Shown here piece after piece: positions 8,140 through 18,186 of a stretch of DNA of 64,000 nucleotides (its first letter is position 1; every line of letters begins with the position of its first letter). A program made the translations under genes and the position numbers. The notes below the pieces were generated by a model that searched no databases, was not told where the DNA came from, and saw only the letters and a list, made by a program, of their open reading frames with translations. Source of the stretch: Enterococcus ureasiticus (GTDB lineage: Bacteria; Bacillota; Bacilli; Lactobacillales; Enterococcaceae); NCBI RefSeq assembly GCF_001730285.1, contig NZ_MIJZ01000001.1, positions 1,155,196 to 1,219,195 on the forward strand, in the 5' to 3' direction.

Positions 8140-8859
8140 TCAAACCATCATCATATACACACCAGAAGCCACTACCGCACCGATAACAGGTCCAACAATA
8201 GGAACCCATGAATAGCTCCAATCAGAATCACCTTTAGTTGAAATCGGTAATAATTGATGTGCTAAACGAGGTCCAAAATCACGCGCTGGATTGATCGCAT
8301 AACCTGTAGGTCCGCCTAAAGACAAACCAATCGACAAAATCAAAGCGCCCACAACTAATGGATTCAATCCATCTGTAAAGTTGTGTTGTGAAAATGAAAG
8401 TAAACCTAAAATTAAAACAAATGTTCCAATAACTTCAGTAACCATATTCGCTGGATAATTACGAATCGCAGGACCTGTAGCAAACGTCCCTAAAATCGCG
8501 CCTTGATCTTCTGTTACTTGCCAGTGAGGCAAATAGGCTAACCAAACTAAAACTGCTCCTACAATCGCTCCTAGCACTTGCGCTACAATAAACGGTACAA
8601 CCAAACTCCATTCAAAACTTCCAGTCATCGCCATCGCAATCGTTACCGCAGGATTTAAATGAGCGGGGCCCATATATCCTGCAACATAGACCGCAATGGT
8701 CACAGCCATTGCCCATCCAAATGTAATCACGATCCAACCAGAGGCAGCCGCCTTACTTTTCTTTAGATTAACTCCTGCACATACGCCGTCTCCTAAAAGA
8801 ATCAAAATCATTGTCCCTAAAAACTCACTGAAAATCTGTGTCATATTTGAAGTATCCAT
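8140..8859 (-). CDS. glpF: Glycerol uptake facilitator (aquaglyceroporin)
   Basis: 239 residues with six transmembrane helices and the two MIP-family pore loops HLNPAVT (near 67-73) and INPARDFGPR (near 188-197). It lets glycerol diffuse into the cell, where GlpK traps it. The conserved aspartate after the second NPA (NPARD) marks a glycerol facilitator rather than a strict water channel. Its start abuts the glpO stop, so it is the last gene of the glpK-glpO-glpF operon. Confidence 0.96.
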   Translation of the reverse strand: MDTSNMTQIFSEFLGTMILILLGDGVCAGVNLKKSKAAASGWIVITFGWAMAVTIAVYVAGYMGPAHLNPAVTIAMAMTGSFEWSLVVPFIVAQVLGAIVGAVLVWLAYLPHWQVTEDQGAILGTFATGPAIRNYPANMVTEVIGTFVLILGLLSFSQHNFTDGLNPLVVGALILSIGLSLGGPTGYAINPARDFGPRLAHQLLPISTKGDSDWSYSWVPIVGPVIGAVVASGVYMMMV

Positions 8860-8860
8860 C

Positions 8861-10696
8861 TTACTTCGTCCCTTCTTTCAATATACTCAAGTCAGATTCT
8901 GCGATCAATTGATTTAGCTCGTTTGTATAACGTTCTACTTGGTTTTCAGACCAATTATAATAATGACTCATTTCAGAAATCACACCTTGTTTCACTTCAT
9001 CTAGTGTATCTCTCATGAAAAGTAAGTGGTTCGTTCTACGCACAAGATAGTCGGCTGGTGTCAGTACCATCTCATTATCTAAAGCATAGTGCAGTGCCAA
9101 TGTTTCAGCTAAACTTAACCCCTTAACAGGTTCCGTTGTAGCGATTTTTTCAAATAGTTCTGTTACATTTGAACCATATAAATGAGCTAGATATTCTGCC
9201 TCTTCTTGAGTCAGCCCTTTTTCCACCCCACGTTTTGCAAGAGCATTTAGTTCTTCTTCTACTTCCGCTGCATTCAGATCTCCCCCTGATACAGGATAAG
9301 TTTTAGAGTCGATCAATTGAAACTCGCAACTAAATTCTTCTTTCAAAATACGCTGAATCTCTTTCAAGGCACCTTCCGCCATTTTACGATAATCAGTTAT
9401 TTTACCTCCTGACAATGTCATTAAGCCATCATCTGAACGCTCCAACAGACTACCACGAGAAACAGCAGATGGATTCTCCTTACTTTCAGCCAATGAATCT
9501 TCTAAATGATTCAAGACATTTTCTACATCAAAACGTGTTGCTTTTTTGTTCCGGTATTGATCAACAATGTCGATTACTTGATCGAAACTTTCATCAGATA
9601 CTTTGCCATTATTACCACCGTTATAATCAGAGCCGCCATTTTCTGAAATCAATGGTCTAAGACCAGCCCAACTTGCTTCAATGTCATCAATCGTCACATT
9701 TGCTTTAGGGTAATGACTATTCACGATTTCTAACAGATAATCGACATCTTCTTGTGTAACAGTCGGATGTTCATAATCGCCAGTATAATCCGTATCTGTC
9801 GTTCCAAAATACGTTTTTTTCTCTCTTGGAACCACGAATACCATCCGTCCATCATGTTTTCCTGTATCAAAATAAGTAGGTTGCGGTACATATAATTTAC
9901 TGCTGTCCACAACTAAATGAACCCCTTTTGTCGGACGCATTTGCGGCACTAAATTTTCTTTTGAATCTAACCCTCGAACCTTATCTGACCAAGGTCCAGT
10001 CGTGTTGATGACGATTTTAGCTTGGATATCAAACTGTTCACCTGTCAATAAATCTTCTGCTTTTACACCAATGATTTTGCCTTGATCATTTTGGATGAAG
10101 CCCACAGCTTTGACCTTACTGACCATCAAGCCGCCATCAGATGCGGCACGTTTGATATTTTCAATTACGAGGCGAGCATCATTATTTCTAAAATCTAAAT
10201 AAACGCCACCCCCTTGTAATCCTTCACTTTTTAATTGTGGTTCTCTTTCCAATACTTCCTCTTTTGTCAGTGTATAATTTTCATATTTTGTACCGATCAC
10301 ATTCGCCAAACGATCATACAAATCCATCGCTACTTTGACCGAAAACATATTAAACGTTGCTTTTGGTTCATCATAAATCGGTAAAAGCATTGGGTCTGGT
10401 TTGGGAATGTGAGGCGCAATTGCTTGGACAACGGCGCGCTCTTGAACTGTATCGGCAACCACTTCTACATCAAAATTTTTCAAATATCGAATCCCGCCAT
10501 GAACTAACTTGGTTGACCGAGAAGACGTGCCCTCTGCAAAATCCTGCATTTCGATCAGACCAGTTTTCATGCCAGCTGCACTTGCTTGTATGGCAACACC
10601 TGCACCGGTAATTCCGCCGCCAATGATCAATAAATCTAATTCTTCAGACTTCATCTTTTTAATAGATGCTTGTCTGGTTTTAATTGAAAATGACAT
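8861..10696 (-). CDS. glpO: Alpha-glycerophosphate oxidase (H2O2-forming)
   Basis: Oxidises sn-glycerol-3-phosphate to dihydroxyacetone phosphate with O2, releasing H2O2. The 611-residue protein has the FAD motif LLIIGGGITGAGVA (about 22-35), the GTSSRSTKLVHGGIRYL segment and the flavin-proximal FGTTDTDYTG. Its length matches enterococcal GlpO, which carries a flexible insert not found in GlpD dehydrogenases. The ATG at 10696 is used: upstream in-frame codons run into glpK and would add a non-homologous leader. Sixteen bases separate it from glpK. Confidence 0.95.
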   Translation of the reverse strand: MSFSIKTRQASIKKMKSEELDLLIIGGGITGAGVAIQASAAGMKTGLIEMQDFAEGTSSRSTKLVHGGIRYLKNFDVEVVADTVQERAVVQAIAPHIPKPDPMLLPIYDEPKATFNMFSVKVAMDLYDRLANVIGTKYENYTLTKEEVLEREPQLKSEGLQGGGVYLDFRNNDARLVIENIKRAASDGGLMVSKVKAVGFIQNDQGKIIGVKAEDLLTGEQFDIQAKIVINTTGPWSDKVRGLDSKENLVPQMRPTKGVHLVVDSSKLYVPQPTYFDTGKHDGRMVFVVPREKKTYFGTTDTDYTGDYEHPTVTQEDVDYLLEIVNSHYPKANVTIDDIEASWAGLRPLISENGGSDYNGGNNGKVSDESFDQVIDIVDQYRNKKATRFDVENVLNHLEDSLAESKENPSAVSRGSLLERSDDGLMTLSGGKITDYRKMAEGALKEIQRILKEEFSCEFQLIDSKTYPVSGGDLNAAEVEEELNALAKRGVEKGLTQEEAEYLAHLYGSNVTELFEKIATTEPVKGLSLAETLALHYALDNEMVLTPADYLVRRTNHLLFMRDTLDEVKQGVISEMSHYYNWSENQVERYTNELNQLIAESDLSILKEGTK

Positions 10697-10712
10697 ACCA
10701 CTCACTTCTTCC

Positions 10713-12227
<1,515 letters not shown>

Positions 12228-12240
12228 TTACTCCCTTTCG

Positions 12241-12254
12241 TGAAAACGCTTTAT
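12241..12254 (-). promoter_or_regulatory. cre-like site upstream of glpK
   Basis: On the minus strand ATAAAGCGTTTTCA matches the catabolite-responsive consensus at 12 of 14 positions and lies about 20 bp upstream of the glpK start. It suggests CcpA repression of glycerol use. A TTGACG at 12296-12301 could be a -35, but no well-spaced -10 was found. Confidence 0.55.
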
Positions 12255-12361
12255 ATTTGATATATTTATAATAATCGGAAACTGTTTCATAAAAACGTCA
12301 ACTTTTTTTTAATTTCAAAAATAAATGAAAGTTTTTCAACAAAGCCTTGTTCTATCAATAA

Positions 12362-12409
12362 AAAAAGGCCAAAAATAAAATAGCAAATCATTTTACCTTT
12401 GGCCTTTTT
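12362..12409 (-). terminator. Terminator after the Mga-like regulator
   Basis: AAAAAGGCCAAA (12362-12373) pairs perfectly with TTTGGCCTTTTT (12398-12409). T runs are present in either direction, but only the minus-strand gene ends here. Confidence 0.8.
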
Positions 12410-12416
12410 ATTCAAT

Positions 12417-13889
12417 TCATCCTTTCGTATGTAGCGCTCGGATTTTCATCCTGATTTGATTGATATCATAAGTTGATCCAAGTTCCGATAATACATAAAC
12501 CTCTTTTGCAGAACGATAGGTATTCGGCTTCATAACATTTGTAATCAACAAATCATACGTTCTTTTTGAATCAAATGGTTCGATCGTTAACCCATTCAAA
12601 TTTTTTAAGCTCAAGACTAAAACCTGAGTCATTACTTCCTTATACAAATGATCCATCTTTAAATCAATCCCAATCCGAGTTTCACCAACGATTTCAAAAT
12701 CAATAATCGCCAACACACTAAGATATTTCACCAATGACCATTCATACAAACTATTGCCTGTCTCATAAATTTTACCAAAGCATTCTAAACTTTTATCTAA
12801 AAGAATCCGAGAAAAATCAGCCAGCTGATGACTGGAAAGTGTCTGTTCTTTTTGCCAAATATTCTCCCGATCAAACAATTCCAGCTCTCCTTTGAAAAAA
12901 TACAGCCGACTATGGATCTGAGAAAAATAATAAAAGATCTTTTTTTCTAATTCTGGGAAAAACTTTTGCGGACGATAATATAAAATCACATGCTCTAAAA
13001 CAAACGTGTCTGCAAGTGATATTGGCGTCCTTCTACCACGAATCAAACTATACTCAGCAAAATCTGATTCTGCCAAAACAGACATACTCGTTAGAAAAAT
13101 AAAATGTAGTAAACTCTCTTCTTCATCGATTTCAAGTGGATATCGACTAAAAAAACGTAAAACAAAGGAACGTAATGTTTTAAAAAAAGGATCTTGTTCA
13201 TACCCCATACTTTTACTGTATAATTCTTTAAATATTTTTGGTTGAACCACGATTCTTTTCTTACTGATCGTCAACCATAAACTGATTTTCAACCTGCTAT
13301 GTTCCTCAAACGAAAGGGACAGTGCTTTTTCCAAGGCCTCAATGATCCTAGAATTTTGAACCGTTAGTGTTTTTTCTTGATGTTTCTCATACGGAGTTAA
13401 AAACCAATAAATTTGAAAATAAAAATAACGAATTTGGAGCTCTTCACCTTTTAATTGACCGTTACCAATTTTAAGATCAAACTCTTTTAATAACAGATTT
13501 AGCTCTTTGATTTTCCGAAATAAAGAAGACTCACTGATCATAAATTTAGTGGTCAGCTGAGCAATACTAAATTCCCGATACTGAAATAAGTAATCTATCA
13601 ACTGAAATTTGATTGACCCTCGAACATACTCTTCCAAAACTTTACTGATCGAAAACTGATCTGACATATGAATTGCCACCCATTGTCCATCATAAAATAA
13701 CGTACAATCTTTTTCATAAGGCTTCAAGTAATACCCTAATTCCTTTAAATCACTTTCAAAGGAAGCCTTTGAAACTCCTAAATAATCAAGTAACTCTTGG
13801 TCTGCGATACGACCACCTGCCAAGATCACCTTCTTTAAAATACCAATCTCTCTCGCTTCTTTTTTATCCAATAATTCTTCAATTTTCAT
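12417..13889 (-). CDS. Mga-like helix-turn-helix transcriptional regulator
   Basis: 490 residues resembling Mga/AtxA-type stand-alone regulators. The N-terminal third holds two HTH segments: around ILAGGRIADQELLDYLGVSKAS (near 20-41) and around FSIAQLTTKFMISESSLFRKI (near 105-125). The rest is long, helical and PRD-like, with no clear conserved phosphorylatable histidine. The ATG at 13889 follows GGAGTG and overlaps the end of the flavoprotein gene by 11 nt, so the two are coupled. Its position beside the glp operon makes glycerol or redox control plausible, but that is an inference. Confidence 0.75.
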   Translation of the reverse strand: MKIEELLDKKEAREIGILKKVILAGGRIADQELLDYLGVSKASFESDLKELGYYLKPYEKDCTLFYDGQWVAIHMSDQFSISKVLEEYVRGSIKFQLIDYLFQYREFSIAQLTTKFMISESSLFRKIKELNLLLKEFDLKIGNGQLKGEELQIRYFYFQIYWFLTPYEKHQEKTLTVQNSRIIEALEKALSLSFEEHSRLKISLWLTISKKRIVVQPKIFKELYSKSMGYEQDPFFKTLRSFVLRFFSRYPLEIDEEESLLHFIFLTSMSVLAESDFAEYSLIRGRRTPISLADTFVLEHVILYYRPQKFFPELEKKIFYYFSQIHSRLYFFKGELELFDRENIWQKEQTLSSHQLADFSRILLDKSLECFGKIYETGNSLYEWSLVKYLSVLAIIDFEIVGETRIGIDLKMDHLYKEVMTQVLVLSLKNLNGLTIEPFDSKRTYDLLITNVMKPNTYRSAKEVYVLSELGSTYDINQIRMKIRALHTKG

Positions 13890-15213
13890 CCGCTTCACTC
13901 CACAAACCTTCAAAACCTAGCTGGTTCGTGATATCGATCACGTTTGAATAATAAGGATGATACAAAAAATCTTTTTGGTAAAGCTCTTCAAGTGTTTGAC
14001 CCATTTGGATCCCAAGCGCTAGTGTATTGATTTTCTCTAGGATATCTGCTTTTGAAACTAATTGTGCACCTAAAATTTTATGACTTTCTTTTTCGAAAAT
14101 AATTTTTCCACAAATTTTTTCACAACCTGAAAATAAAGAACTTCTCTGCTGAACGTGGGAAACCGCAATCGGCTGCCCATGAAATAATCCTTCTGCTTCT
14201 GTCAGTCCAGTACTGGCTACATAATAATCGACAAGTTTAGTCCCAATCGTGCGAATCGAGCCGACAAATGGTGTGGTTGCTTCTACAAGATTTTGAGCCA
14301 CAACTAACCCCGTTCTAACCGCATTATTCACTAATGGGATATAAAATGATTCCTGAGACAAGCTATAAGGCACTTGAATGCAGTCACCAATCGCAAAAAC
14401 GTCCGCTTGAGATGTTTGCAAATACTCATTCACAAAGACGGTCTGATCCGTATGAGTCCTGATATGTTCATCCAAATAACCAAGATCTGGACGGACATTC
14501 ATCCCAAATATAGCACTATCACATACTAATTCGGATTTCTTCGTTTCAATCAGTAGGCCTTCATCTGTATCGGTTACTTTTTCAACGGTTTCATCAAAAT
14601 GAAACACGACACCTCGAGACACCATTTCAGCTTGTACTGGACGAATCATCTCTTCATCGAAATACTTGAATAACAAATAATCCATACGTTCAAAAAGGTG
14701 TACTTCTTTGCCTTTTTTTAACAACGTATCTGCTGCTTCTCCGCCAATTTGACCGCCGCCGATCACTGCTACTTTGTCACTATTTTCCAAACGTTCAATA
14801 GCTTTTAGAACACCAGGCAAAAATTTATATTTTAAAACCTTTTCCGAATCACTACCAAGAATTTTGTTGGACCATTGACTAGAGCCAGTTGCTAAAATCA
14901 ATTTATCAAATGACATAAAAAACTCAGTTTCTTGCTTTTCATATTTGATGATATGCTGTGTTGAATCCATACTGACTACTCTTGCATTTAACAACAAAGA
15001 GATATCGTTATCTATTAATTGTTCTTCTGAAATAAACTGAGCGGTTTCGATAGGATCGATCGTTTTATTAAAATACAGATTGATTCCGCCAGGCAAATAA
15101 CCAATCGTTTGTTGCTTCTCGATTAAATGAATTTCAGCTTGGGGATGTTTTTTTCTGATAGCCAAAGCAGCTGATACTCCAGCAAAAGAAGCGCCAATAA
15201 TCACTACTTTCAA
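13879..15213 (-). CDS. NADH-oxidase/CoA-disulfide-reductase family flavoprotein without the redox cysteine
   Basis: 444 residues with an N-terminal FAD motif VVIIGASFAGVSAAL (3-17), a central NAD motif VAVIGGGQIGGEAAD, an FAD motif VFAIGDC and a C-terminal dimerisation domain, the full layout of Nox/Npx enzymes. Those enzymes use Cys42 (SCG motif) and His10. Here the aligned segment reads YLPGGINLY, so residue 42 is Gly, and residue 10 is Phe. Water- or peroxide-reducing chemistry through a Cys-sulfenic acid is therefore not expected. It is coupled to the Mga-like regulator and faces the H2O2-producing glp operon. Confidence 0.85.
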   Translation of the reverse strand: MKVVIIGASFAGVSAALAIRKKHPQAEIHLIEKQQTIGYLPGGINLYFNKTIDPIETAQFISEEQLIDNDISLLLNARVVSMDSTQHIIKYEKQETEFFMSFDKLILATGSSQWSNKILGSDSEKVLKYKFLPGVLKAIERLENSDKVAVIGGGQIGGEAADTLLKKGKEVHLFERMDYLLFKYFDEEMIRPVQAEMVSRGVVFHFDETVEKVTDTDEGLLIETKKSELVCDSAIFGMNVRPDLGYLDEHIRTHTDQTVFVNEYLQTSQADVFAIGDCIQVPYSLSQESFYIPLVNNAVRTGLVVAQNLVEATTPFVGSIRTIGTKLVDYYVASTGLTEAEGLFHGQPIAVSHVQQRSSLFSGCEKICGKIIFEKESHKILGAQLVSKADILEKINTLALGIQMGQTLEELYQKDFLYHPYYSNVIDITNQLGFEGLWSEADEN

Positions 15214-15318
15214 AATAAACCCTTCCTTCTAAATAAAAAAACGCTTTCTTAAAGAATAGCATACGCTAGCTCCTAACGCATAGAAATAAGCTAGTTTGTT
15301 TTCATTTTTCACTAAAAA

Positions 15319-15352
15319 ATCCGTTTACTCTCATACAAGAGAGTAAACGGAT
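15319..15352 (-). terminator. Terminator of the LCP gene
   Basis: A perfect 14-bp stem (15319-15332 with 15339-15352) with a 6-nt loop and TTTTTT on the minus strand directly below the LCP stop. Confidence 0.9.
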
Positions 15353-15360
15353 CAATTACG

Positions 15361-16278
15361 TTATTTCTTATCTTTCATAAAGTTTTGAATCGCTTCAGCA
15401 TTCTTTTGTTCATCAAGTTCGATCACACTTCCAGAATCTGTATAATCATTAAAGCTCCATGAGCCTTCTACTGGAACAGACAATGATTTTAACGGCTTCA
15501 CTTTTCCAGTAAGAAAATCTTTTGCTAAATCAACTAGTAAGCTCGTTGGCACATTTGTATCGATTTTTCCGACCATTTTTCCTGCAACTTGTGGTAATTC
15601 CCAAATTGGAATCAAATCTTTAGACTGCTCTACTAAAGCGTCCATCACCTGCTGCTGACGTCTGATCCGTCCAAAATCGCCTTCTTCATCCATTCTAAAG
15701 CGGGCATACTGCAATAAACTATTTCCATGCAATGTTTGCTTCCCCTTGAAGATATCCACACCGTCTAAATTAATATCTTTTTCAGCATCGATCGTAACTC
15801 CTTTTGGATAAAGTTCATCAATAATGGCACTAAATTCTTTAAAATCCAGGACAACATAATAATTGATTGGTAAATCAAAATTCGTTTTCAACACATCTTT
15901 TGTCATTTGTGCGCCGCCATAGGCATATGCTGCATTTATCTTATCTTGGCTACCATCAGGAAATGTTACGTAGCTGTCCCGCATGATCGAAATCAATTTA
16001 GGCTGTTTCGTTTTCCCATCATAATGAGCCACCATAAGCGTATCTGAACGCCCTTGATCCTCATCATCGTCTCTGGAGTCATTTCCAACGATCATGACCG
16101 TTAATTCCTTCTCACTTGTTTGTTCGTCGCCAGTAAAATTTTGGTTTTTATTAGGAAGTTTTGATTCACTCTTTTCCTTTGCCGTTTGGAATGAAACCGC
16201 CGCATAGCAGCCTACACTCACGACTACAAGGAGAATCGATAACAAGCTAATCGTAACTATTTTTACAGATTTTTTCAT
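15361..16278 (-). CDS. LCP (LytR-CpsA-Psr) family wall-polymer ligase
   Basis: 305 residues: one N-terminal membrane helix (about 7-28) and an extracellular LCP domain. Conserved positions are VMIVGNDSRDDD with nearby RSDTLM (near 61-84), SIMRDSYVTFPDG, the KINAAYAYGG motif and the arginine cluster LQYARFRMDEEGDFGRIRRQQQ (given in parts: QYARFR, GRIRRQQQ). LCP enzymes move teichoic acid or polysaccharide from undecaprenyl carrier to peptidoglycan outside the membrane. AAAGGAA precedes the ATG. The only features upstream on the same strand are an M-box riboswitch with its own promoter and a terminator, so magnesium may control expression. Confidence 0.93.
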   Translation of the reverse strand: MKKSVKIVTISLLSILLVVVSVGCYAAVSFQTAKEKSESKLPNKNQNFTGDEQTSEKELTVMIVGNDSRDDDEDQGRSDTLMVAHYDGKTKQPKLISIMRDSYVTFPDGSQDKINAAYAYGGAQMTKDVLKTNFDLPINYYVVLDFKEFSAIIDELYPKGVTIDAEKDINLDGVDIFKGKQTLHGNSLLQYARFRMDEEGDFGRIRRQQQVMDALVEQSKDLIPIWELPQVAGKMVGKIDTNVPTSLLVDLAKDFLTGKVKPLKSLSVPVEGSWSFNDYTDSGSVIELDEQKNAEAIQNFMKDKK

Positions 16279-16389
16279 TATTTATTCCTTTCTAAACATA
16301 AAAGTTAAATGGGTTTGTTTGGCCTTAAAGTAAACCATAGTGTATCACATGAAACCTAATAGCTCTAATTTTTGCTTGACTAAAAGAAA

Positions 16390-16422
16390 AATCCCTCACC
16401 AAGAATACTCAGCGAAGGGATT
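16390..16422 (-). terminator. Terminator in the M-box expression platform
   Basis: AATCCCT (16390-16396) pairs with AGGGATT (16416-16422), followed on the minus strand by TTTTTCTTTT. It lies between the M-box and the LCP start (111 nt further), as expected for transcriptional attenuation. The stem is short (7 bp with weak inner pairing). Confidence 0.6.
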
Positions 16423-16469
16423 AGATTATAGGTGTTTAAATGTATGACACTCGCCATTTATTTATAACT

Positions 16470-16647
16470 TACCTTACTCTTCTCTTCGTTGAGTTTTAGC
16501 ACTATATAACGTAAAAAGCATTGCTTTTAGCTACTTTGAAAAACGCCTTAATTCGACGAATTTTGTCCTACCCGTACCTGTCTTTCGACATTTCTGAGCA
16601 GTAGCTTATGTTTATATAGGAGCCTCACCTAACAAGTATTTAATTCA
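16470..16647 (-). ncRNA. M-box (ykoK-type) magnesium riboswitch
   Basis: Read on the minus strand, the segment contains the hallmark M-box sequences in order: TTAGGTGAGGCTCCTATA (about 16621-16634), GCTACTGCTCAGAAATGTC (given in part) with GAAAGAC, a GGGTAGGACA segment, GCAATGC, and ATAGTGCTAAAACTCAACGA near 16480-16499. The M-box binds several Mg2+ ions and normally shuts down Mg2+ transporter genes when Mg2+ is plentiful. A promoter (16654-16682) sits immediately upstream and a terminator (16390-16422) downstream; the next gene on this strand is the LCP ligase. No transporter gene is nearby. Confidence 0.92.
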
Positions 16648-16653
16648 TTTTAA

Positions 16654-16682
16654 ACTATAAGCGTATCGAATCACAAAGTCAA
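16654..16682 (-). promoter_or_regulatory. Promoter of the M-box/LCP transcript
   Basis: TTGACT (16677-16682), a 17-bp spacer and TATAGT (16654-16659) on the minus strand. The predicted start near 16647 falls just before the M-box. Confidence 0.85.
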
Positions 16683-16909
16683 ATTAAATTTTATCTAAAC
16701 TATTCAAACCCAGAACTATCTTACTAAAATAAACCGACTTTTCACTTGTTCTTACAATAAAAGCACTCTCATAGTAACAAACTATTCAAATAAAAAATCT
16801 TTATATTTTCTTAAAAGATTGCTATTCCATATAAAAAAACAACTTTAGATAGACATTCCTCCTTTTATCTGTTTCAATGTTTAAAAGACAGAACACTTGG
16901 AGGATATAA

Positions 16910-17407
16910 ATGGAACACTTTTTAGAAAAACAACAAGAGTACTTTTTCAATTTTTTAACTGATAGCATCGATAACTTTTTATTAGATCACTCTGATGAAA
17001 CATTTTACGCCTTTGCTTTAGACTGCAATATTCATGAAGAAGGTGAAATCAACCTGTGCTTTAATACAGTAGAACTATGGCAAGAAACAACAAGTTATTA
17101 TACGAATAAAGGCTACACTAAAATACAATTAGACGAGATGAAATACGCTTCTCGTGATTGGGATGAAAATCAGCGAGTTGCCTCTATCCATTTATTTGAT
17201 GATTGGGTGGAAGATGAACAAGATATTGAGATGGTTCTAGAATGGCTTTGCCAACAAATGATCCTCTTAACGGACAGTGAAACATTCGAACGAATTCCAA
17301 AAACAGAAGATTTCAAGCTATTGGTTTACGATCATGACGAAAGTCCTTCTGATTCACAAGAAAGATTTGAAAAAATAGGAATGTCAGAAATTTTTCAAAT
17401 AGAATAA
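16910..17407 (+). CDS. Small acidic protein, possibly DUF4303 family
   Basis: 165 residues, strongly acidic, no signal peptide or membrane segment. The FYAFALDCNIHEEGEINLCFNTVE region (split: FYAFALDCN, INLCFNTVE) and the WLCQQMILL segment resemble DUF4303 proteins, some of which act as immunity proteins beside polymorphic toxins. No toxin gene is seen nearby, and the family call is tentative. A clear TTGGAGGA lies upstream of the ATG. It is single-gene, followed by a long inverted-repeat element. Confidence 0.6.
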   Translation: MEHFLEKQQEYFFNFLTDSIDNFLLDHSDETFYAFALDCNIHEEGEINLCFNTVELWQETTSYYTNKGYTKIQLDEMKYASRDWDENQRVASIHLFDDWVEDEQDIEMVLEWLCQQMILLTDSETFERIPKTEDFKLLVYDHDESPSDSQERFEKIGMSEIFQIE

Positions 17408-17413
17408 CATAAA

Positions 17414-17585
17414 AATGAGGCCGAGACAAAAGTTTTTAGCTCCGAGAAATAAGAGGGAATTCACAGAAATTGCTCTTCAAATTTTTGTGAATTTCAGCTT
17501 TTTTCTCGGAGCTGCTTTTTCTCGCCGCTTATTCAGTTTTAGAGCGCACATCAAAACTGATTTTTAGTTTTGTCCCACCCTCATT
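17414..17585. repeat. Nested long inverted-repeat element between convergent genes
   Basis: The outer arms TGAGGCCGAGACAAAA and TTTTGTCCCACCCTCA bracket an inner stem AGCTCCGAGAAA (17438-17449) / TTTCTCGGAGCT (17502-17513), which itself contains a GAATTCACA/TGTGAATT hairpin. A further CAGTTTT...AAAACTG hairpin follows (17534-17559). A T run on the plus side suggests it can end transcription of the upstream gene. From memory, GAGGC-GGGACAAAA repeats are common between enterococcal genes; copy number must be checked. Confidence 0.65.
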
Positions 17586-17599
17586 TTTTATATAATCGA

Positions 17600-17992
17600 C
17601 TATAAACTAAATGCTAATTCTTCCACTTTAAAAAGAGTGACTAAGATCTGATTGACAGTTTCCACTAATTTTTTCTCATCCATCATTTGATCCCTTGTTT
17701 CAATTTTTGCAGTCTCAATTGAATAAGTCAGAAAATCATATTCTTCTTTAAGTGTAATTTGATGATCATCTTTTTTATATAAAGTAAAATCATCAATAAC
17801 ATCCATCTGATATTCTCGTTTATATCCATTTTTTAAAGCAATCGCTGTGACCAAAGAATTTACTGTCAAATTTTCTAAAGGAATAACTTGTTCGTCTATC
17901 GTCAATGTATAGTTTTCATCTTCAATAATTCCGCAAGCATTACAGCCTCCATCTAACAAGTTCACCGTTTTACTAATTATCGCTTTTTTCAT
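17600..17992 (-). CDS. Uncharacterised small protein with an N-terminal CNACG motif
   Basis: 130 residues, no signal peptide or membrane helix; I do not recognise the family. The N-terminus has a LLDGGCNACGII segment with a C-x2-C pair, which could bind metal or form a disulfide. The remainder looks mixed alpha/beta, and the C-terminus (VETVNQILVTLFKVEELAF) is an amphipathic helix. AAAGGAT precedes the ATG. It is monocistronic, convergent with the acidic protein gene and divergent from the secreted protein at 18187. Confidence 0.6.
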   Translation of the reverse strand: MKKAIISKTVNLLDGGCNACGIIEDENYTLTIDEQVIPLENLTVNSLVTAIALKNGYKREYQMDVIDDFTLYKKDDHQITLKEEYDFLTYSIETAKIETRDQMMDEKKLVETVNQILVTLFKVEELAFSL

Positions 17993-18186
17993 TATTACAG
18001 ATCCTTTCTTACGCTTTAATCTATTTCTTCACATATTATATCAAAAACGAAGACACAATGAAGTAACTAATTTATTTCCAACATTATGAGAAATCACTCA
18101 TATATATTTACTTTATATTTCTTTTAGATAATAATATAGACATCTACTATTCATAAAATAGTAGTAAAAAAGAGGAGGTATTTTTT

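Noticed and set aside
16390..16909. Small protein gene between the LCP gene and 16910
   Set aside because: The segment is accounted for by the M-box, its promoter and terminator; remaining frames are short and unsupported.
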